From an uncultured Marvinbryantia sp. (GTDB taxonomy: Bacteria; Bacillota; Clostridia; Lachnospirales; Lachnospiraceae), in assembly GCA_934394985.1 (NCBI GenBank), contig CAKRRF010000024.1, positions 1 to 39,229 of the forward strand: a DNA stretch of 39,229 bases. Reading direction: 5' to 3'. Below the pieces are notes generated by a model. It searched no databases and was not told where the DNA came from. It was given only the letters and a program-made list of their open reading frames with translations. Positions 24,124-32,026 of this stretch are shown here, piece by piece. How positions within the stretch are numbered: position 1 is the stretch's first letter; every line of letters starts with the position of its first letter. Made by a program: the position numbers and the translations under genes.

Positions 24124-24831
24124 ATGAAAAAGAAAACATGCAGACAGATTTTATATTGTGTATTTCTGGCAGTGTTAATTCTGATGGGACTTTTTATGAA
24201 AAAGAAGTCAGATCGTACACAGGCGGTGAGCAGTTACAGGTCAGTAAGCGGACAAACAGAAGCAGCAGAGGAACTGCCGCCCAGAGTAGCGCTTACATTT
24301 GATGACGGCCCTCATCGGATTTATACGAAAAGTCTGTTGGATGGATTAAGAGAACGTGGTGTGAAAGCCACGTTCTTTGTAGTAGGTGAGAATATTTCAG
24401 GAAATGAGGATCTGATCAGGCAGATGGCGGCAGACGGTCACCTGATTGGCAATCATACCTACGATCATGCGGATATCAGTAAGTTAAGTGATGAAGAAAA
24501 CTGCAGGGAATTACAAAAGACCAGTGATCTGGTGAAAAGTATTACCGGCCGGCAGACAGCTTATGTCAGACCGCCCTTTGGCAACTGGAAGGACAGTCTG
24601 GATTGTAAAGTGTCAATGATTGCAGTGAAGTGGACGCTGGATACACTGGACTGGAAAAGCAAAAATGTAACAGAGATTGTAAAGAAAGTGATGCAGCAGG
24701 TGACAGACCATGATATTATACTGATGCATGATTATTATCCGACATCGGTGGAGGCTGCGCTTCAGGCTGTAGATAAGCTGAAAGCAAAAGGGTATGAATT
24801 TGTTACGGTAGAAGAACTGATTTTGACGTAA
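24124..24831 (+). CDS. Polysaccharide deacetylase (NodB domain), membrane-anchored
   Basis: A 235-residue protein with an N-terminal signal anchor (about 8-25) and a NodB deacetylase domain facing outward. Family motifs: TFDDGPH (58-64) with the catalytic and metal Asp pair, HTYDHADI (111-118) with metal His, RPPFGNW, and LMHD near the C-terminus. These metal enzymes remove N-acetyl groups from peptidoglycan or related glycans, which can give lysozyme resistance. Substrate is inferred. GAGG lies 10 bases before the ATG. The frame starting at 24117 is a spurious overlap. Confidence 0.9.
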   Translation: MKKKTCRQILYCVFLAVLILMGLFMKKKSDRTQAVSSYRSVSGQTEAAEELPPRVALTFDDGPHRIYTKSLLDGLRERGVKATFFVVGENISGNEDLIRQMAADGHLIGNHTYDHADISKLSDEENCRELQKTSDLVKSITGRQTAYVRPPFGNWKDSLDCKVSMIAVKWTLDTLDWKSKNVTEIVKKVMQQVTDHDIILMHDYYPTSVEAALQAVDKLKAKGYEFVTVEELILT

Positions 24832-24852
24832 TGTTCTGGGAGGAAAGAATCG

Positions 24853-26172
24853 ATGGACTTATTTGAATATATGAGAAGCAATACAATGGAAAAAGAGGCA
24901 CCTCTGGCATCCAGGCTGCGTCCGAGAACACTGGAAGAGGTAGTTGGCCAGCAGGATATTATCGGAAAAGGCAAACTGCTTTATCGTGCCATTAAGGCGG
25001 ATAAACTGGGATCTGTTATTTTCTATGGACCGCCCGGAACAGGAAAAACAACACTGGCGAAGGTGATTGCCAATACGACCAGTGCAGAATTTACACAGAT
25101 TAATGCAACAGTCGCCGGCAAAAAGGATATGGAAGAAGTGGTACAAAAGGCGAAAGACAGCATGGGAATGTATGGAAAACGTACGATTCTGTTTGTAGAT
25201 GAGATTCATCGTTTCAACAAAGGACAACAAGATTATCTCTTACCTTTTGTGGAGGATGGTACCCTGATCTTGATAGGCGCGACTACGGAAAATCCATATT
25301 TTGAAGTGAATGGGGCGTTGATTTCCAGATCCGTGGTATTTGAACTGAAGCCATTATCCAAAGAGGATATTAAGACTCTGATTCACCGTGCTGTATATGA
25401 TGCAGACCGTGGAATGGGATCTTACGATGCTGTGATTGACGAGGATGCGGCAGACTTTCTGGCCGATATGGCAGACGGGGACGCCAGATCTGCGTTAAAT
25501 GCGGTAGAACTGGGGGTTCTCACCACGGAGCGCAGTGCTGACGGAAAGATTCATCTGACACTGGATGTGGCAGCAGAATGTATACAGAAGCGTGTGGTAC
25601 GATATGATAAAACCGGAGACAACCATTATGATACGATTTCAGCATTTATTAAAAGCATGCGTGGTTCAGATCCGGATGCGGCCGTATATTATCTGGCGCG
25701 GATGCTGTATGCGGGAGAAAGTGTGACGTTTATCAGCAGACGTATCATGATTTGTGCAGCAGAAGATGTGGGAAATGCAGATCCACAGGCACTGCAGGTG
25801 GCGGTGGCGGCTGCACAGGCTGTGGAACGGGTAGGTATGCCGGAAGCACAGCTGATACTGGCACAGGCAGTACTTTACATAGCAACTGCACCAAAAAGCA
25901 ATTCTGCAACCAATGCCATCTTTGAAGCAACTCAGGCAGTGAAGGAATGTAAGGCAACCGTACCAGTACATCTCCAGGATGCTCATTATAAAGGCGCAGC
26001 GAAGCTGGGACATGGCATCGGATATGAGTATGCTCATGATTTCCCGAAACATTTTTCCAGACAGCAGTATCTGCCGGACGAAATCAAAGACAGGGTATTT
26101 TATCGTGCATCCGATAATGGTTACGAAAAACAGATCAAACAGCATATGAAATGGCTGCATTCAGACGAATGA
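24853..26172 (+). CDS. rarA: Replication-associated recombination protein RarA (MgsA), AAA+ ATPase
   Basis: A 439-residue AAA+ protein related to clamp loaders and RuvB that acts at stalled forks. The N-terminus has PLASRLRPRTLEEVVGQQ, Walker A GPPGTGKTT (59-67), Walker B LFVDEIHRFNKGQQD, sensor 1 IGATTENPYFEVN and the arginine-finger ISRSVVF region. The C-terminal part carries the MgsA tetramerisation block ending in the LPDEIKDRVFY region. Length is normal. GGGAGGAAAG precedes the ATG. It closes the degV to rarA gene run. Confidence 0.95.
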   Translation: MDLFEYMRSNTMEKEAPLASRLRPRTLEEVVGQQDIIGKGKLLYRAIKADKLGSVIFYGPPGTGKTTLAKVIANTTSAEFTQINATVAGKKDMEEVVQKAKDSMGMYGKRTILFVDEIHRFNKGQQDYLLPFVEDGTLILIGATTENPYFEVNGALISRSVVFELKPLSKEDIKTLIHRAVYDADRGMGSYDAVIDEDAADFLADMADGDARSALNAVELGVLTTERSADGKIHLTLDVAAECIQKRVVRYDKTGDNHYDTISAFIKSMRGSDPDAAVYYLARMLYAGESVTFISRRIMICAAEDVGNADPQALQVAVAAAQAVERVGMPEAQLILAQAVLYIATAPKSNSATNAIFEATQAVKECKATVPVHLQDAHYKGAAKLGHGIGYEYAHDFPKHFSRQQYLPDEIKDRVFYRASDNGYEKQIKQHMKWLHSDE

Positions 26173-26179
26173 GAATGAC

Positions 26180-26227
26180 TGGGGACGTGTAAACATGGCT
26201 TTTTAAGGCCACTTTTACACGTCCCCA
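26180..26227. repeat. 48-bp palindromic element between convergent genes
   Basis: A perfect 14-bp inverted repeat (26180-26193 with 26214-26227) encloses a 20-base centre which itself contains TGGC/GCCA. The GC-rich outer arm begins TGGGGACGTG. No T run follows on either strand, so it may be a dispersed palindromic repeat that also stops transcription from rarA and the methyltransferase gene. Confidence 0.7.
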
Positions 26228-26231
26228 ATGT

Positions 26232-26795
26232 TTACATCTTTATAATGAATACCGGAATTGGCGGATTATTCGGACGGTTATAATAGCAGGACAGCAGCAC
26301 CATATACTGCTTTGGATCTAACTGTTTTAAATAACCAAGGATGGCATCCCGTTCTTCAAACCCGGTATCACCGCCGCTGTAGATGCACAGACTCATCATT
26401 CCCTGTTTTTTCAAGAGAGAGAGTCCGTCACGGATGGCTGCGATACTGGTATCGGCATGTGTGCAGAGATGATGGTCTCCGCCAGGCAGATAACCGAAAT
26501 TAAACATAATACAATCTACGGTTTCTTTTTCTGCAAAAAGATGCATATTAGCATGACTTTCCAAAATGGCTGTGCCAATGTCAGAGAGTCCCGCGGCAAA
26601 GAGCCGTTCATTTGTAGCATCTACAGCAGACTGTTGGATATCAAAAGCCAGGACACGACCCCGGCTGCCAGTGAGACGGCACAGGAACTCCGTGTCGTGC
26701 CCCTTGCCGGCGGTGGCATCAATACAAAAATCTCCTGGCTGGACATGTTGCTCCAGGAAATGATGACAAAATTCAGTAATCTGATAATTTTTCAA
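26232..26795 (-). CDS. mnmM: tRNA U34 wobble-modification methyltransferase MnmM (YtqB family)
   Basis: A 187-residue class I SAM-dependent methyltransferase of the YtqB family (PF06962). Motif I is DATAGKGHDT, acidic motif II is FDIQ, and the family-specific YLPGGDHHLCTHADTS and RPNNPPIPVFI segments are present. Bacillus YtqB (MnmM) methylates nm5(s2)U at tRNA position 34 to mnm5(s2)U. The start is read as TTG at 26795, because GAGGGGG lies five bases upstream; an earlier in-frame TTG at 26813 has none. It is divergent from the YtqA homologue, its pathway partner. Confidence 0.82.
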   Translation of the reverse strand: MKNYQITEFCHHFLEQHVQPGDFCIDATAGKGHDTEFLCRLTGSRGRVLAFDIQQSAVDATNERLFAAGLSDIGTAILESHANMHLFAEKETVDCIMFNFGYLPGGDHHLCTHADTSIAAIRDGLSLLKKQGMMSLCIYSGGDTGFEERDAILGYLKQLDPKQYMVLLSCYYNRPNNPPIPVFIIKM

Positions 26796-26855
26796 AAAGA
26801 CCCCCTCTTTCAAAACAGTTAAATATTTTTGGAATTCTATAGTACTATATCACGC

Positions 26856-26884
26856 TTGCAAGAAAGGTTCAAATACTATATACT
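26856..26884 (+). promoter_or_regulatory. Promoter of the ytqA homologue
   Basis: -35 TTGCAA (26856-26861), 17-bp spacer, -10 TATACT (26879-26884). A minus-strand promoter for mnmM should lie in the same short gap; a TATAGA-like -10 is present but its -35 is uncertain. Confidence 0.65.
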
Positions 26885-26939
26885 CAAAATAGTGACGCAA
26901 TTTTTCTGATATGCAGCGTTCTATATAAGGAGAGTATTT

Positions 26940-27887
26940 ATGCAGAAAATCTGGGGCGAGAAGCCTTATCGTTCCCTGGACTGGCAGTTGAAGAATCAGT
27001 TCGGTGAAAAAGTTTATAAACTGGCCTTAAATGGCGGCATGAGCTGTCCGAACCGGGATGGTAAGGTCGGCAGAGGAGGATGTATTTTCTGCAGTGAGGG
27101 TGGCAGCGGTGATTTTGCAGCGGACAGACAGCTGTCTGTGACAGATCAGATCGCATTTCAGAAGGAAGCACTGAGAGAAAAGAAGCCGGCACGAAAATAC
27201 ATTGCTTATTTTCAGGCATATACCAATACGTATGCACCGGTGGAGTACCTGCGAAGAATTTTTACAGAGGCTATTGCAGATCCGGAAGTAGTGATACTTT
27301 CGGTAGCTACCAGACCGGACTGTCTGCCGGAAGAGGTGCTGGATCTGCTGGCAGAACTGAATGAGCAGAAACCGGTCTGGATTGAACTGGGACTGCAGAC
27401 CATGCATGAGAAGACCGCAAAGATGATTCACAGAGGCTATGATCTGGCTTGCTTTGAACAAGCGGTACGGGAACTCAGAAAAAGAAAAATCGAAGTCATT
27501 GTGCATACGATTCTGGGACTGCCAATGGAGGGTACAGAAGAGGTACTGGAGACTGTTGCATATCTGAATCAGATGGATATTCAGGGTATAAAGCTGCAAT
27601 TACTGCATATTTTGAAAGGAACAGAATTGGGGCGTATGTATCTGGAGCAGAAAAATGAAAGTATTCGCCCAATGACGATGGAAGAATATACAGATCTGGT
27701 AATTGCCTGTGTGGGACATCTGTCACCGGAGATTACGGTACACAGGCTGACAGGAGACGGTCCGAAAGAATTGCTGATTGCACCATTGTGGAGCAGCAGA
27801 AAACGGACAGTTCTGAATGAGATACACAGTGAATTAAAGAAAAGAAATGTCTGGCAGGGGAAAATGCTGGAAAGGAGCGCATTATGA
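26940..27887 (+). CDS. mnmL: TIGR01212 radical SAM protein, YtqA/MnmL homologue
   Basis: A 315-residue radical SAM enzyme. Cysteines for the 4Fe-4S cluster are Cys36-x11-Cys48-x2-Cys51 in the form CPNRDGKVGRGGCIFC, which is the TIGR01212 (YtqA/YhcC) pattern; the ELGLQTMHEKTAKMIHRGYD block and HTILGLPMEGTEEV follow. YtqA (named MnmL in recent work) has been linked to converting cmnm5(s2)U34 to the nm5(s2)U that MnmM uses, from memory of the literature. AAGGAGAG precedes the ATG. It overlaps the next gene by ATGA. Confidence 0.82.
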   Translation: MQKIWGEKPYRSLDWQLKNQFGEKVYKLALNGGMSCPNRDGKVGRGGCIFCSEGGSGDFAADRQLSVTDQIAFQKEALREKKPARKYIAYFQAYTNTYAPVEYLRRIFTEAIADPEVVILSVATRPDCLPEEVLDLLAELNEQKPVWIELGLQTMHEKTAKMIHRGYDLACFEQAVRELRKRKIEVIVHTILGLPMEGTEEVLETVAYLNQMDIQGIKLQLLHILKGTELGRMYLEQKNESIRPMTMEEYTDLVIACVGHLSPEITVHRLTGDGPKELLIAPLWSSRKRTVLNEIHSELKKRNVWQGKMLERSAL

Positions 27888-28396
27888 ATGAAGTCCATAC
27901 ACTTTACAAACTGATTTTTCTATATTTACTGGACAGAGTAGAGTGTCCACTGACGAATGGACAGATTTGTGCATTTGTGGCAGAAGAACAGTATACAGAT
28001 TACTTTACGGTACAGGAGACACTGGCAGATATGGTGGAAACCAGGCTTCTGGAGACTGAGCTTGTGCGGAACAGTACATTTTACCGACTGACGGACAGTG
28101 GAAGAGAGACGCTGAGTTATTTTAAGGACGATATTTCTACTGCGATCCGCAAGGATATCGAAACTTATCTGAAAAAAAATAAAATGAAACTGAGGGATGA
28201 GAATGCGGTTCTGGCAGATTACCGGAACCTGGACGAAAGCAGATTCAGTGTAAGGTTACAGATTAAAGAAAAGGACAATGATATCGTAGATATTACGTTG
28301 GTAGTTCCGGATGAACGGCAGGCGATTATGCTTTGCGACAACTGGAAGAAAAAAAGTTCAGAGATTTACCGTCATCTGATGAAAGAACTGATGTAG
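27884..28396 (+). CDS. DUF4364 family protein
   Basis: A 170-residue soluble protein matching the clostridial DUF4364 family: an N-terminal winged-helix-like segment (LYKLIFLYLLDRVECPLTNGQICAFV, TVQETLADMVETRLLETE, YRLTDSGRETLSYF) as in small transcription regulators, followed by an alpha/beta part ending in a charged helix. Function is unknown; the DNA-binding idea rests on the fold guess. The ATG overlaps the ytqA homologue's stop (ATGA), and 19 bases separate it from the next radical SAM gene, so all three are probably one operon. Confidence 0.8.
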   Translation: MNEVHTLYKLIFLYLLDRVECPLTNGQICAFVAEEQYTDYFTVQETLADMVETRLLETELVRNSTFYRLTDSGRETLSYFKDDISTAIRKDIETYLKKNKMKLRDENAVLADYRNLDESRFSVRLQIKEKDNDIVDITLVVPDERQAIMLCDNWKKKSSEIYRHLMKELM

Positions 28397-28415
28397 GAGA
28401 ACAAGATAACAGACC

Positions 28416-30167
28416 ATGAAACTATTACTGACAGCAGTGAATGCAAAATATATTCATTCCAATCCTGCTATTTACAGTCTGCAAAAGTTTGCAGCAGTTT
28501 ATGCACCGGAGTATGGAGCAGATGTGGAACTGGCAGAATTTACCATCAATCATTACGCAGATGATATTCTGCAGGAGATTTACCGCAGAAGACCGGATGT
28601 TGTGGCAGTGTCCTGCTATATCTGGAATCTGCAGATCATAGAACAGGTGTTAGAAGATCTGCCCAGGGTATTGCCGGATGTTCAGATCTGGGCAGGAGGA
28701 CCGGAGGTCAGTTATGATGCGCCCAGGTTTCTGAAAAAGCACAGCTGTATAACGGGAGTGATGACAGGAGAAGGCGAAGAGACGTTTCTGGAATTGCTGG
28801 AGTATTATCATGGAGAAAAGCAGCTGGAAGAGATTCGCGGAATTACCTGGAGAAACAGCAGACAGGAGATTATGGTCAATCCCGTGCGTCCACTTCTGGA
28901 TATGAACAGGATTCCGTTTTTATATGACGAACTGGATGATTTTGAGCATCGTATTATCTATTATGAGAGCAGCAGAGGATGTCCGTTTTCCTGCAGTTAC
29001 TGTCTGTCTTCTATTGATAAAAGTGTACGCTTCCGTGATGCACAGACAGTTGTCAGAGAATTGCAGTTCTTTCTTGATCGAAAAGTGCCACAGGTAAAAT
29101 TCGTGGATCGTACGTTTAACTGTCGTCACAGCCATGCACTGACGATCTGGAATTATATCAAAGAGCATGACAATGGGATCACCAATTTTCATTTTGAGAT
29201 TGCAGCAGATTTGTTGAATGAGGAAGAACTGACACTTTTGAATACCATGCGTCCAGGACTGGTGCAGCTGGAAATCGGTGTACAGTCAACAAATACGAAG
29301 ACCATAAATGCGATTGACCGTGTGATGGATTTTTCGCATCTGAGCCGCGTGGTAAAACGGGTACAGTCAGGAAAGAATATTCATCAGCATCTGGATCTGA
29401 TTGCCGGGCTGCCATGGGAGGATTTTGACAGCTTCCGGAAATCGTTTAATGATGTGTATCATCTGTATCCGGATCAGCTGCAGCTGGGATTTCTGAAAGT
29501 ATTAAAGGGCTCTAAAATGCAGGAAAAAGCAGAAGAATATGGGCTGATTTATCACAGTGAACCGGTATATGAGGTATTTTATACGAAGTGGATTTCCTAT
29601 CAGGAGATACTGGAACTGAAGCAAATCGAAGATATGGTGGAGATCTATTACAACAGCGGACAGTTTTCAAATACCATACGATATCTGGAAAGAGAATTTA
29701 CAGATCCATTTGCCATGTATCAGCAAATGTCAGCATTTTACGGACGAAAGAACTGGTGGGGTCAAAGTCATTCCAGAATGCAGAGACTTGAGATGCTGCG
29801 GGAGTTTATCCACAGCATCAGTGAGAATACAGTATATGATGAACTGCTGCTTTTCGATCTGTATCTTCGTGAAAACAGCAAGAGTCGTCCAAAGTGGGCA
29901 CCGGATCTGCAAAATGAGAAGAAGCAGTTCCTGGACTGGTTCCGGAAGGAAGAACAGGAGCATCAGCTTATGAAGGGATATGAAGGGTACAGTGCAAGGC
30001 AGATGATGAATATGGTGCATCTGGAGCGGTTTGACAGAAGGATGGCAGAGATCTGTGGGTGGCCACAGAGAACAGATGGTGCAAAGGAATGCTGGGTGCT
30101 GTTTGATTATCGGAACAGGAATGCGTTGGATCAGAACGCACAGATATACCATGGTATTTCTGAATGA
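28416..30167 (+). CDS. B12-binding-domain radical SAM protein with DUF4080 C-terminus
   Basis: A 583-residue protein. Residues about 1-150 form a cobalamin-binding-like Rossmann domain (PDVVAVSCYIWN, DVQIWAGGPEVSYDA, GEGEETFLELL). The radical SAM core follows with CPFSCSYC (Cys-x3-Cys-x2-Cys) around residue 192 and LVQLEIGVQST and LDLIAGLPWE. The last 200 residues are the DUF4080-type helical part. Substrate is unknown; cobalamin binding is not certain since the classic DxHxxG is not seen. It is the last gene of the ytqA homologue operon. Confidence 0.85.
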   Translation: MKLLLTAVNAKYIHSNPAIYSLQKFAAVYAPEYGADVELAEFTINHYADDILQEIYRRRPDVVAVSCYIWNLQIIEQVLEDLPRVLPDVQIWAGGPEVSYDAPRFLKKHSCITGVMTGEGEETFLELLEYYHGEKQLEEIRGITWRNSRQEIMVNPVRPLLDMNRIPFLYDELDDFEHRIIYYESSRGCPFSCSYCLSSIDKSVRFRDAQTVVRELQFFLDRKVPQVKFVDRTFNCRHSHALTIWNYIKEHDNGITNFHFEIAADLLNEEELTLLNTMRPGLVQLEIGVQSTNTKTINAIDRVMDFSHLSRVVKRVQSGKNIHQHLDLIAGLPWEDFDSFRKSFNDVYHLYPDQLQLGFLKVLKGSKMQEKAEEYGLIYHSEPVYEVFYTKWISYQEILELKQIEDMVEIYYNSGQFSNTIRYLEREFTDPFAMYQQMSAFYGRKNWWGQSHSRMQRLEMLREFIHSISENTVYDELLLFDLYLRENSKSRPKWAPDLQNEKKQFLDWFRKEEQEHQLMKGYEGYSARQMMNMVHLERFDRRMAEICGWPQRTDGAKECWVLFDYRNRNALDQNAQIYHGISE

Positions 30168-30213
30168 TGTGTGAGGGAAGACGGACTCAGCCCGGAATTC
30201 ATGAAAACTTCAC

Positions 30214-30242
30214 TTGCCAGTCAGAAAGAAATGGCATAAAAT
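30214..30242 (+). promoter_or_regulatory. Promoter of the microprotein-vanW operon
   Basis: -35 TTGCCA (30214-30219), 17-bp spacer, -10 TAAAAT (30237-30242); each hexamer matches consensus at 5 of 6 positions. Confidence 0.7.
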
Positions 30243-30299
30243 AGATAAGAAGTGCATGAAACTATGAGAAATTCAGAAAGAAAATATGAGGTGAAAGAT

Positions 30300-30407
30300 A
30301 TGTTAGATATGAGAAATACAAAAACAAAACGTACGATTGCGGCAGTTGTGGCTATTTTACTGATTGTTGCCATGGTTGTTACGATGATTATCGGAGCATT
30401 TATGTAA
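30300..30407 (+). CDS. 35-residue single-pass membrane microprotein
   Basis: ATG at 30300 to TAA at 30407 encodes MLDMRNTKTKRTIAAVV followed by a 20-residue hydrophobic helix ending in IIGAFM. GAGGTGA lies seven bases upstream and a good promoter is centred 70 bases upstream, so this short frame has all the signals of a real gene. A basic Lys/Arg segment precedes the helix (inside-positive). Its size and layout recall Prli42/DUF4044-type stress microproteins, but that likeness is weak. It lies 34 bases before the VanW gene and is probably co-transcribed. It is too short for most gene finders. Confidence 0.7.
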   Translation: MLDMRNTKTKRTIAAVVAILLIVAMVVTMIIGAFM

Positions 30408-30441
30408 TTGGACAACCGGGGGAACAGTTCGGGAGGTAAAT

Positions 30442-32022
30442 ATGATATTTGGGAAAAGAATCCTTGCGGCAGCTGCCGCAGTAGTCTGTATGGGAATAGT
30501 GGGAAATCCGGTGCAGGCAGAAGACCAGATTGGTCAGGGGGTTTCGATAGAAGGCATTGATGTCTCCGGAATGACATATGACGAAGCACAGTCTGTAGTA
30601 CAGCAGAAGGTTTCGGATATGATGAATTCCACGATCAGTGTACAGATCAATGAGGAAAGCGTAGATGCCAGTGCGGTAGATTTCGGGCTTCAGTGGAAGA
30701 ACCGCAATGTGGTGCGGGAAGCAGCGGAGATCGGGAATTCCGGCAATGCGATCAAGCGCTACAAGGACAGAAAAGATCTGACGCAGGAAAAGAAAAACCT
30801 GCAGCTGGAATTTGCAGTGAATGACAGTGCGGTACAGCAGTTTGTGGAAAAATGCAAACAGTATGATCAGGAGCCGATTGAGGCATCCATTGAATCGGAT
30901 GGCGGCGGCGGGATTAATATGCAGCCGGGGCAGGCAGGTATTGTGGTGAATGTGGATGAATCTGTACAGATTCTGGAGGATTACATTGCCAATGAATGGA
31001 CAGGAGCAGCAGATTCCAGTGTAAAGCTGTCTGTACAGGTAAAAGAGCCGAGTGCCAGTGAGGCGGATCTGGAGACGATTACCGATGTCCTTGGTACTTA
31101 TACGACTTATTATGGTTCCACTTATGGAAGAAATACCAATGTGGAACGCGGGGCAGAACTGATCAACGGACATCTGATCCGCCCGGGAGAAAGCTTTTCC
31201 GTATGCGATCATCTGGTTCCATTTAGTGCAGAAAATGGCTATGAGCTGGGCGGTGCCTATGAGAACGGTCGTGTGGTTCAGGAATATGGCGGCGGTATCT
31301 GTCAGGTATCTACGACTTTATACAATGCCCTGCTTCTGGCAGAGATCGAGATCGATGAGAGACATAATCATACGATGAGTGTGCATTACGTGCCACCATC
31401 GATGGATGCAGCCATTGCAGAAGGAAGCATGGATCTGGTATTTACCAACAATCTGGATACACCGATCTTCATTTCCGGATATGCTTATGGCGGCGTACTG
31501 ACTTTTACGGTATGGGGAAAAGAATATCGTCCGGCGGATCGTTATGTATCATACGAAGGTGTCGAGACCAGTACGATACCGGCACCGACGAATACTCTTC
31601 TATATGCGGATAATGAACAAAATGTAGGATATTTTAATCAGGTACAGGCGGCAGCTCCGGGAAGCACGGCAGTTTGCTATAAGTATGTTACATATAATGG
31701 AGAAACGACACAGGAACAGATCAATTCCAGTACTTATGAGGCTTCTTCTAATATTTATGAGGTAGGAACAATAGGAGCATCCGATGCATTGTTGCTTGCG
31801 ATTGCAAATGGAGATCTGGCAGGGGCACAGCTGGCTGCGACCGGTACTGTGACAATTGAGACTGATACCAGCGAATCGGACAATACTCAGCAGAGTGAGT
31901 CAACAGCTGAGACGAATGGAGCAACAGAAGCTGGTGGAGGAAGTTATACGGATACCACAGACGGAGAAGTATGGATAGATAATGGTACAACAACCGATGA
32001 TGGGGTTGTTTCATGGGAGTAA
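30442..32022 (+). CDS. VanW family exported protein
   Basis: A 526-residue exported protein. A signal peptide (1-26, cleavage near VQA-E) precedes a YoaR-like peptidoglycan-binding domain (about 35-200), a VanW domain (about 210-345, with NVERGAELINGHLIRPGESFSVCDHL and GGGICQVSTTLYNALL, which carries the conserved Cys and His-Asn-His segment) and a G5-like stretch (about 365-430). The end is Ser/Thr/Gly-rich. VanW proteins occur near some vancomycin clusters, but most, like this one, are stand-alone envelope proteins of unknown role. GGGAGG precedes the ATG. Confidence 0.88.
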   Translation: MIFGKRILAAAAAVVCMGIVGNPVQAEDQIGQGVSIEGIDVSGMTYDEAQSVVQQKVSDMMNSTISVQINEESVDASAVDFGLQWKNRNVVREAAEIGNSGNAIKRYKDRKDLTQEKKNLQLEFAVNDSAVQQFVEKCKQYDQEPIEASIESDGGGGINMQPGQAGIVVNVDESVQILEDYIANEWTGAADSSVKLSVQVKEPSASEADLETITDVLGTYTTYYGSTYGRNTNVERGAELINGHLIRPGESFSVCDHLVPFSAENGYELGGAYENGRVVQEYGGGICQVSTTLYNALLLAEIEIDERHNHTMSVHYVPPSMDAAIAEGSMDLVFTNNLDTPIFISGYAYGGVLTFTVWGKEYRPADRYVSYEGVETSTIPAPTNTLLYADNEQNVGYFNQVQAAAPGSTAVCYKYVTYNGETTQEQINSSTYEASSNIYEVGTIGASDALLLAIANGDLAGAQLAATGTVTIETDTSESDNTQQSESTAETNGATEAGGGSYTDTTDGEVWIDNGTTTDDGVVSWE

Positions 32023-32026
32023 ATAA

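Noticed and set aside
24117..24302. 61-codon frame overlapping the deacetylase start
   Set aside because: Out of frame with the deacetylase and overlaps its signal anchor; no product family.
30442..32022. Vancomycin resistance gene
   Set aside because: VanW-domain proteins are common outside van clusters and no vanA/vanH/vanX-type gene is present.
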